A program made the position numbers and the translations under genes. The notes under the pieces are model-generated. The model saw nothing but the letters and a program-made list of their open reading frames with translations, did not search any database and was not told where the DNA came from. Positions 56,864 through 64,000 of a stretch of DNA of 64,000 nt are shown one piece after another. This DNA comes from Neophaeococcomyces mojaviensis (Eukaryota > Ascomycota > Eurotiomycetes > Chaetothyriales): contig JAPDRQ010000003.1 of the NCBI GenBank assembly GCA_030247915.1, positions 62,001 through 126,000 of the forward strand. Direction: 5' to 3'. Position 1 is the stretch's first letter, and every line of letters begins with the position of its first letter.

Positions 56864-58735
56864 TTATGAGTCGTTAATAAATAGCAGATCGGACCACACT
56901 TGCCAGGACAACACGGCTATGTGGGCTAGCCTTCGAGCGATGTCTTCCAGCTCTGGCCCTAACAGAAACCGGCTGGAGGATCTTTTGAGCGCCCATGATC
57001 TCTGGTCTTGGGAGACCTGTAATGTTTCCATGCGCCTAAATCGATCAGCGTGCTGCAAAACAAGCTCGTCCAATTCGAGGGCCGTTTGCTTAGCTATCTC
57101 AGCATGCTGTGTGTAGAGATTGACCCGAAGTCGTCCAAGGGCAAATTGAAAATCAACGTCTTCTGTATGCAGTTTGGGAGTACCAGATACTGTGTCCGCA
57201 GAAATGCCAGCCGCTGCCCTTGCAATCTCGACTGCGACTGGATGTAGATGGCATTCAACTCCTTCGCTGTAACCTTCCGTTGGCATTATCAACTGCAGGA
57301 CCCGGCTCAAACATTGTTCAATTTCGAGCGCAGTTGGTTTTCTTCCCGACCACTCTAGCATGAGCTCTTCCAGAGTGTTCTCGCAAATCTGCCACTGGAC
57401 CATGTCTACAAAATCCATATGCAGAACGTCGAGACGCTCCTTGTCGTAGGCAAAGATTTCTGGAAGCTCTTCTCTGCTTGTAGTTGACAGCCCTGCAACA
57501 CCACGGACGAAAATGTTGAAACTTTGAGTGGATACTCGAGATGTGGATGCTGAACTTCTACATTCTTCAGCTCGGACAAGCTCTTGGACCCAGCTTCGTG
57601 AACAGGAAAGATCAAGCTGCCCACTTTCTATCATTTTGGAGAAGCAATCCTTCAGAAATGGAACTGTGTCTGCTATAAGAAGAAACTTGAAGCTCCGAAT
57701 CTGATGGTTTGCCACATCCAACTTCATTTTCTCGAGCAGAGTAAACAGCAAACTCAGCCCGTTCACGAGAAGATCCATATCGCCCGCTTGCGCACCTTCC
57801 GAAATCTTCTGGTGCATTTCTCGAGCCATCTCGTCCCTCATAGGTGCACAGTGGGACATTAACAACTTCGACAGCCATTCTGAAAATCGAGCAGCCTCAA
57901 ACTGTCCAATTCGGACAAGTCGGACCAACCATTCGGTATCAAGCCATTGCTTTACATCCTCTTTGTCTGCCTCAGGTACTAGCATTTCAAGCAAGTCTCG
58001 TAAGGTGGCGAAAAATTCTGGAAGTCGAGATGGTATCGAATAGCTGTTCGACTCCAGACCGTACCCGCAATCTTGGCAACTGCCATGGAGAACATGCAGG
58101 TGCGTTTGCAGTTCGATTGAGAGACTGTCCCAGTAGATCTTGGCGTGTCGCTGTTTTTCATAACCTTTGCTACCACTGACAGGCTGGAAATATAAGCCTT
58201 GATCGAAGCAAAGGTCCTGTCGAAGTGTTAAATTGTTCTGGATCGCTGATAATTCCAACTCTTTCAGAGAATCCTTGGTGACGGGGGGGTATAGATTCCT
58301 GATAGCTTGGATCTCTGCTTCAGTTAGATGAATGATCGATGGAGGCTCCGCTGATGCGAAGGACATCAACCGAAGCATATCTGGTTTTACTGATAGTAGA
58401 CATCGCGGGACCCGGACTCTGCCACTCAGGGCCTGTTGATATGCAACATCTATATGATCGAATCTCTTCTTCCCTTCACGACTTGGAGTGAAATGCGGCG
58501 CTGCTTTCTGAATCTCTGTAACATGTTCCCGAAGTGCAGTTGGCGGTTTAGGCGGGAGCGGAATGTTGTCTACCGCTTGGGAAGAAACTTGTGGGACATC
58601 GCTGTGCACTGAGCTGGCCATGATCGTAGTGACTGACTTGTGCTCAGACAGCTCGTCGCTCCGGGTTGAGGCATCGCAGAAAGCGGTTATGTGTGAACCG
58701 TGATCTCGCGCTTTGGAAAACTCATTTTCCGTCAT
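56864..58735 (-). CDS. TCP11/SOK1-family protein
   Basis: A single exon encodes 623 aa. The T-complex 11 family in fungi includes SOK1, a suppressor linked to cAMP-PKA signalling. The N-terminal 75 residues are unstructured. The family domain starts at about residue 85 and is all helical: FDHIDVAYQQALSG, LPEFFATLRDLLEMLVP, VKQWLDTEWLVRLVRIGQF and APMRDEMAREM-HQKI are typical segments. No membrane segment or catalytic motif is seen. Length and domain fit SOK1-like proteins of filamentous fungi. The start is the first ATG in frame and gives an acidic leader MTENEFSKARD; MASSVHSDVPQ further inside is an alternative start. Confidence 0.85.
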   Translation of the reverse strand: MTENEFSKARDHGSHITAFCDASTRSDELSEHKSVTTIMASSVHSDVPQVSSQAVDNIPLPPKPPTALREHVTEIQKAAPHFTPSREGKKRFDHIDVAYQQALSGRVRVPRCLLSVKPDMLRLMSFASAEPPSIIHLTEAEIQAIRNLYPPVTKDSLKELELSAIQNNLTLRQDLCFDQGLYFQPVSGSKGYEKQRHAKIYWDSLSIELQTHLHVLHGSCQDCGYGLESNSYSIPSRLPEFFATLRDLLEMLVPEADKEDVKQWLDTEWLVRLVRIGQFEAARFSEWLSKLLMSHCAPMRDEMAREMHQKISEGAQAGDMDLLVNGLSLLFTLLEKMKLDVANHQIRSFKFLLIADTVPFLKDCFSKMIESGQLDLSCSRSWVQELVRAEECRSSASTSRVSTQSFNIFVRGVAGLSTTSREELPEIFAYDKERLDVLHMDFVDMVQWQICENTLEELMLEWSGRKPTALEIEQCLSRVLQLIMPTEGYSEGVECHLHPVAVEIARAAAGISADTVSGTPKLHTEDVDFQFALGRLRVNLYTQHAEIAKQTALELDELVLQHADRFRRMETLQVSQDQRSWALKRSSSRFLLGPELEDIARRLAHIAVLSWQVWSDLLFINDS

Positions 58736-61700
58736 TACTCCGTATGCATAGTGTGTAGGGATCGAGTTAGAAGGCGGTGAACGCGCGCATGACTGAACGA
58801 GGCGACCCTATGACCATCTGTGGACGTTGTTTTTTGATCTAAATGGTGTTAGATGCATAAAATCGAAGAGCAAAGAAAAAACGGAGCTGCGTAGCGGAAC
58901 GCGACGGGCAAGGCGAGACGGCGTCATAAACTTGCAAGGGACGAAATTAAGACCAGTCCGGTGCGTCGTGGAGCAAACGGTTGGAAAGCTCGCCACCACG
59001 TATATAACAGAGAGAGGTATGCAGGTGACTGGGCAGTGGCACATCACAAGCGCGGTGGAATGCTATGGCTTTATTAGTCACATTCTCGATCAGCCGCTTG
59101 CATTCGAATTGATGCTACGACCCTCTAGCGGCTTGAATCCTAGCGAGGCAAAAAGGCGATGAGGAATCTGACGGCCTTTCGCGCAGCATGCATTATTGCG
59201 AAAACGGACGAAAAGATGTGATAAGAAATCAACCAAATTTGCTCGTTGCTGTAAGTGGGTCCAACAATAAATGTACTGTGCATTTGCCCTTTGCCTGCTT
59301 CGGCATAGCCGCTGCTAAATCATGCTTTGTTCTCTCTAGTACGCAGTGGTTCGAAACCATTGAACAGGCTAACAATCACTTCGCTCAAGTCATGCTCATA
59401 AGCGACTCTTCTCCTTTTGAGAGAATCACTACTGTATAGCTGTTTCGTGCGCGTTGTACCTCACGGTCGTTCTAGTCGCAGCTATCTATAAAACAATCAT
59501 GCGCTGCACTTGCTCCAGGTATTGCTACGTTGTGACTTGAACCGATGACTTTCGGGGATCTTTGCCCCAGAGAGAATGTTGTTTGCCATCTCAAGCGACC
59601 GCACCAAGAAGGCACTTTGAATCAGCTGATGCGTGACAATACGTTGGTGCTCAGCCACCTTCACAATAGTCAAGGATCTGACAAGGTCATACGACATTAT
59701 GCAAATTACGGGTATAAGGGGTTACCGAACTGCTGAAAAGCTGACGATGTCAGCTCCGATGTATTAAAAGGTAGAGTACTCCAAATTCACCAGCGTTTAC
59801 TTCCACATTTGCACCGCCGTTTCTCAGCCGCTACTCTTGGCGTGAAATGACAGGAGCCACAAACCAACCACAGAATTGAGTCTCACAGCAGTGACTCTGG
59901 TGCCGAACTTCGTGCTCAAATGCCTTTACATGCATTGTTGTACTAGGGGGTTGTGATGCACAGAAAAAACTGATGGCTTCTCGGTATCTAACGACAAGGG
60001 GCAAGGGGTTGATGTCGAGAGGTAGTCGATGAGTTGCGAAGGTACATCCTACTTCTCGAAGCACATCTGGAGGACATCGAAGCGACAGAAACTATCCGCT
60101 TAACAGCTGATTGTGTATTGACCACTGCAGATGGAGTAGTGAGCGCAGAGTTGTTCATCATGATTCAAACAGCTCCTTGCATCAAGTACGAATCCACAAT
60201 GAGCGCCAGATCCCCTTACTGTTCAACTTCTTGACTATGCAGCAACTCAACGTGCCGTGCCGACTACCTTGCGCTACCAAGAACAAACTGACTACCCTAC
60301 TCAATCGCCTCGCCCCTATGCCTGAGGCAGTGATAATGCCACGACTTTCTTGGCTGTCAGTTGTAGGAGCTTCAAGAATTGCAGCAGAGTACATTTGCAT
60401 GCGTCTGCGTTGTCCAGGACTACTGCATGCACAACTTCGGGATGCAGCCTCCATACGTATTGCGGAAAAAGGCGATATGAACCAAGCGCCTCACTTTGTG
60501 ATAGTAGTGCGAGGATTGCCATCACTATCGATTTGTGAAGAAGCACCAGACCAACTTCTCAACAAGATTGAGGGTTAAGCACCACGTCATCTCAGCATCA
60601 TGCTACCCACGCTGTGAAGTATCATTCTGCGTTCAACGGTTCTATTGTGTAGAAATGTTGAATATGCCCTGGTCACACCGATCCTTACAGATTCGCCACT
60701 AACCTCGACTGCCACAGTTAGTCCATTGGTTTTGATGCTAAGCAAGACACTATCCGATGCCTGTTTGGCTGCCTCGCGCAATTCAGTTTGCAAATCGCGG
60801 TCTGCAAATCGCCGCCTACGTTGACGCTCCTTCGAATTTACAATTTCTTCCTGGAATCACCTCAAATACGATGAGTGGATAAACTCCAACCAGATGTTTC
60901 AACTCCTCTTGTGTACAAGCTTCGGTGAGCTCACATGAAGAATTACCGTCAATTGCTCAATACAGCATATTAGCACTTAACCATTCTGCACCTGTCTTGG
61001 GACCAACCGCTGAATCTTCTGGTGTCCAATGAAGCCCGCTGTCTTGGAAACCCGCTATGGCCGGATAGTGGGTTCCGCAACCCTAAACGGCAGGGGAAGC
61101 GACCCGGCAAGCCAAGTGTGAAAGCCAAAAAATTTTTACCTTCTGAAGGTAAGTATCCATTTTGCAATTCCTTGATTTGAGGATTACTGGGCGAGGCTAT
61201 GGCACAGTTTCTGCAACTTCAATATCACGAAAAGACCTAAAATTCCTTCAGGCCACGTTGGAATTTTCAAACGGCCAGTTCAAGAGGCAAGACAGGCCGA
61301 TGTGCGAACACACTCAGGTTGTGGACTGTGGAACAATGCCAAGTAATAGCAAAGTCTGCATCACTCCTTCGCTCAGACTCTGCCAGCCTTATGACCTGAC
61401 ATTAAGAGCAGTATACTGGCTGTGAGAGGTCAAGATTTGATGGGGCCAGCTTCTATCTGTGCATAGACAATGATCACCAGTATAAAATGATGAAACGGGA
61501 TGCTACGGAGATGTATGGTGATGAAAAACACCTTAATGGCTCTAAGAACAATAGACCCTACACATCTAAGCACTAACACAACTTGTTATGCCGGTGTGTT
61601 GCTACTATGCTCTGAATGATGAGCATTTCAATTGTGACCAAGAAGAGCAACGAAAGTTATGAATGGATCGACGCTGTAGGCTGAAGTTGACAGAGAGTCC

Positions 61701-62700
61701 TACACTGCAGACTGCCCTGTGTCACACTCTTACCATTCAGCTCTCGCCTGCCAAGCACATGTCCATGTAGCTTACACATGAAATGGTTTTTGGGAAGTGG
61801 TGAAGGAGACAACAACCACGACAACAGCGTCAAGTAGAGAAGGGGAGGCAAACATCTAGAGCTATGTTTGGACGCCCGTATAGAACACGACATTATCCAC
61901 TGAGGAGAATTACGACAACACACCAGAAAGGAATCAAGGCAGCTAAAAGCCAGCACTCCTCACACTGTGCCTCGAAATATCAGTATCCTGCTTCTTGGAG
62001 TTATCTTGAACGCCAATTTTTTCTGTTCTTGAACACGCTTTCCATGCCTTGTTCGAGTCTCACGGTATGTAACAAGCTCAGCCAGTTATCTGGAGATTCT
62101 AAGCCCTTGCAGAGCTTGTGTAACAAGACTTGTCTGGCCACTGATCCACAGCCGCTATCGTTGGCCGCCTTTCCAAGTCATCCCTTGCAATATATTTAAC
62201 ACGATTGCAGATATCATGCAGCTCATAGTCGACCAAAAGCCCGAGTTTACGCGACGTGAAGATCTCCTTGTTCGACAGGAGGGTCCGCTGTCTTGAACGA
62301 TGTGAGATAAATGACTCGATTTGGTGTCTAGTGAGACAAGGTGTCGACAATGGTAAGCCTCTCATTGACCGCTTGTGATTAAGAGGCTAGCAGTTTTGTT
62401 CTGCAACATGCTCGCTTCACTTGCAATCTGACAACGCCTTTTGATGCTGCATATTTTGGCTTATATGCCGCATCCGATTCAACAATCTCTCAAATGAATT
62501 GCAAAGCTCAAAGCTTTGGGTTAGACCTCATTTGGATCCCAGCGTTTGAGACTTAGGTTCCTCGGGACCGTATGTCGCTTCGGTATGAGAAATAATTGAT
62601 GCTCTAGCCGTTTCCAACACGGCTCACACAGAGATGCAGTCGTCTATGCTGTCTTAGCCGCGAAGTAGGACTTGATCGTGGCCATGGTGAAAACGTAGGT
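58736..62700. other. Gene-poor stretch of 4 kb
   Basis: Contains no convincing gene on either strand. The longest frames (for example 155 codons at 60111-60578) are compositionally random and lack a good start. The first 100 bp upstream of TCP11 are its promoter. No repeats or transposon signatures were recognised by eye. Confidence 0.45.
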
Positions 62701-62708
62701 ATGATATT

Positions 62709-63186
62709 TTTCCACTAAATTTCGCCTCTCTTTTTCTCTGCCATCCACCCTTCACTTGAACGCATTTTCCTCTCTTGTTCCTTCCTCCCTACGCCTTACC
62801 CCCTGCGCCCCTCTGTCTGTTGCGTCAAATTGGATCCTTGGATATAGCAGGAGAGCAAGCATTTAAGTATGTAGGCAAAACTCTGCGACGTAAGTGGACG
62901 AGTCCGTGTGACCTCTAACCTTGCTTACCTATCTTCTCGACTCGAAAACTTCCTCTCCTATCACCTACCTCTCTAGGGCTTTGATTCTGAGCACCTTCCT
63001 GCTTTCTCGCTTGTAAATCGCGTCCATTCGCCTTGGTTCCCTTATTTGCGTCTCCCTCCTGTGTATGTACCTATTTCGTGTCGACCATTCCTTCCTTTTC
63101 TTGCACCCTCCTTCCTCGTCGAAACTCTGTCTGTCATTCTACTTTCGTATCTTTCCTCTCTCCCTATCGTCACGCCCTCTATCTCA
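62709..63186 (+). promoter_or_regulatory. Long pyrimidine-rich leader or promoter
   Basis: Much of this 480 bp is C/T-rich on the plus strand, as in leaders of strongly expressed or regulatory fungal genes. An intron-like unit lies within it: GTAAGT near 62889, CTCTAACC branch region, and a CTCTCTAG acceptor near 62978. It leads to an ATG at 63187 in a good context. The transcript itself is inferred. Confidence 0.4.
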
Positions 63187-63332
63187 TGACCAATCCCACT
63201 GCCTCAGCACATTCCGGCCGTGAGTCGCTTCTTTACCTCATCACGTCGCTGTACCTGTTCCTTCTTGACATGAAGGGCTTTCGCAAGGAGGAAAGAGCTA
63301 TGTCGCCTTATGTGCAACATCGGAGGCAATAG
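63187..63332 (+). CDS. Possible small protein, about 48 aa
   Basis: The ATG is directly downstream of the pyrimidine-rich leader. The short frame encodes MTNPTASAHSGRESLL followed by a hydrophobic run (LYLITSLYLFLLDMKG) and a basic tail. A GTGAGT donor-like site occurs 34 bp into the frame, so the real product may be spliced differently. It could be an upstream ORF, a small membrane protein or non-coding. No family is recognised. Confidence 0.25.
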
Positions 63333-63964
63333 CAGATGCAAGACTGCTTAGCTTGACGATAGTCAATGACTTCCTCGAACCGAAGTGCTCATTCAGCTTC
63401 TAGGAACGCAAGCTATTGATGCAGCAGATATAGGGGTGGAGGACTGGGGAAGTGGGAGGTCGAATTGACCTTAACGACAAACAGCAGCCGTATCCAACCA
63501 TATTAAAAGAACGTTGACCCTACAGCGATGTGACGGTCATCAGAATCAATTCACCACGGGCAGCGCAGACAGGTATAGATCATTCCCTCACACGGTGAAA
63601 AGGCTTATAAAACATGTAGTAGTATACATCCAGTTACCAAGGCTCCTGCTGGCATGCTATTGCATTCCACACACATCCAGAAGTAGTCGCATAGCGAGAA
63701 GTCTGCACGAGATGTCGTCGAAAGACTCGAGGGACATGCAGTGCCAGAAACAAACAAAAGTTTCGTGACTGGGCTTTTCCAGCTCGGACTAAGGGAGAAG
63801 AAGAAGAAAAGGGAAAAAAACAAAAAACAAAAGAACCGGCGGTCCAGGCGCATTCGTAACACACGAGAAAAGCCCTGTTACAGCTCTGTGAATACATTCA
63901 ACAAGCAAGTCGAGGCAGATCTCAGCTCGTGTTCGAAGTTTCATGCTGAGCTATGATTTCTAGA

Positions 63965-64000
63965 TCAGGCTGTGGTCGTTATTGGAGGCGCTGGGCTAAT
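63965..64000 (+). CDS. Possible start of a Rossmann-fold FAD/NAD oxidoreductase, cut by the window edge
   Basis: The last bases encode AVVVIGGAGL in one frame, a beta-strand plus glycine-rich loop typical of FAD or NAD binding. It is preceded by AG acceptor-like sites (TTTCTAG and GATCAG) and an in-frame stop further upstream, suggesting an exon start. Only ten residues are visible, so the call is tentative. Confidence 0.3.

Noticed and set aside
60111..60578. 155-codon plus-strand frame
   Set aside because: Random composition without a recognisable motif; length is expected by chance.
1..64000. tRNA, 5S rRNA, CRISPR, telomere repeats and intact transposons
   Set aside because: No T-loop signatures in the right setting, no 5S-like block, no regularly spaced repeats and no transposase or reverse transcriptase motifs were seen by eye; a covariance-model or repeat search was not possible.

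Overview
The window is nuclear DNA of a filamentous ascomycete (Pezizomycotina). Dothideomycetes is my best guess, but the window alone does not prove it. The evidence is compact genes with 45-65 bp GT-AG introns and (C)TAAC branch sites, fungal-specific families (Zn2Cys6 regulator, NIMA with a fungal insert, fungal Myb-like head, PROPPIN, NDUFB3 of fungal type) and no prokaryotic operon structure. I reconstructed 22 protein genes, 12 of them spliced. One further long open exon directly follows CAF1. No tRNA, rRNA, CRISPR array or intact transposon was seen.

Layout. 0-16 kb is a dense housekeeping block: DEAH helicase Dhr1/ECM16 (+), copper amine oxidase (-), a tiny two-exon complex I subunit NDUFB3 (-), deadenylase CAF1/POP2 (+), PROPPIN HSV2 (-) and an OCRL-like inositol polyphosphate 5-phosphatase (+). 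16-25 kb is accessory: a 74-aa orphan, an MAO-like flavin amine oxidase (+), a cytochrome P450 (-), a regulator with C2H2 and Zn2Cys6 modules (-), and a BTB protein with a GC-AG intron (-). After 2.3 kb without a clear gene come a five-exon amino acid/choline-type permease (+), SQT1 (-), a cupin (+) and a charged Myb-like-headed protein (-). 33.8-43.9 kb is mostly empty apart from one C2H2 regulator.

The second half resumes with NIMA kinase (+), WBP11-like splicing factor (-), a CNL1-like coiled-coil protein (+), RNase P subunit RPR2 (-) divergent from helicase SUB2 (+, with a 518 bp first intron), a BRCT protein with a MluI cell-cycle box upstream (+) and TCP11/SOK1 (-). The last 5 kb has no convincing gene, but holds a long pyrimidine-rich tract and, at the very edge, what looks like the start of a Rossmann-fold oxidoreductase.

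Shared themes are RNA processing and ribosome biogenesis (Dhr1, SQT1, CAF1, WBP11, SUB2, RPR2), membrane traffic and autophagy (HSV2, OCRL-like, CNL1-like), cell-cycle and repair (NIMA, BRCT), and amine metabolism (copper amine oxidase, MAO, permease). The most unusual observation is that the CAF1 reading frame continues for 240 codons beyond a single TAG.
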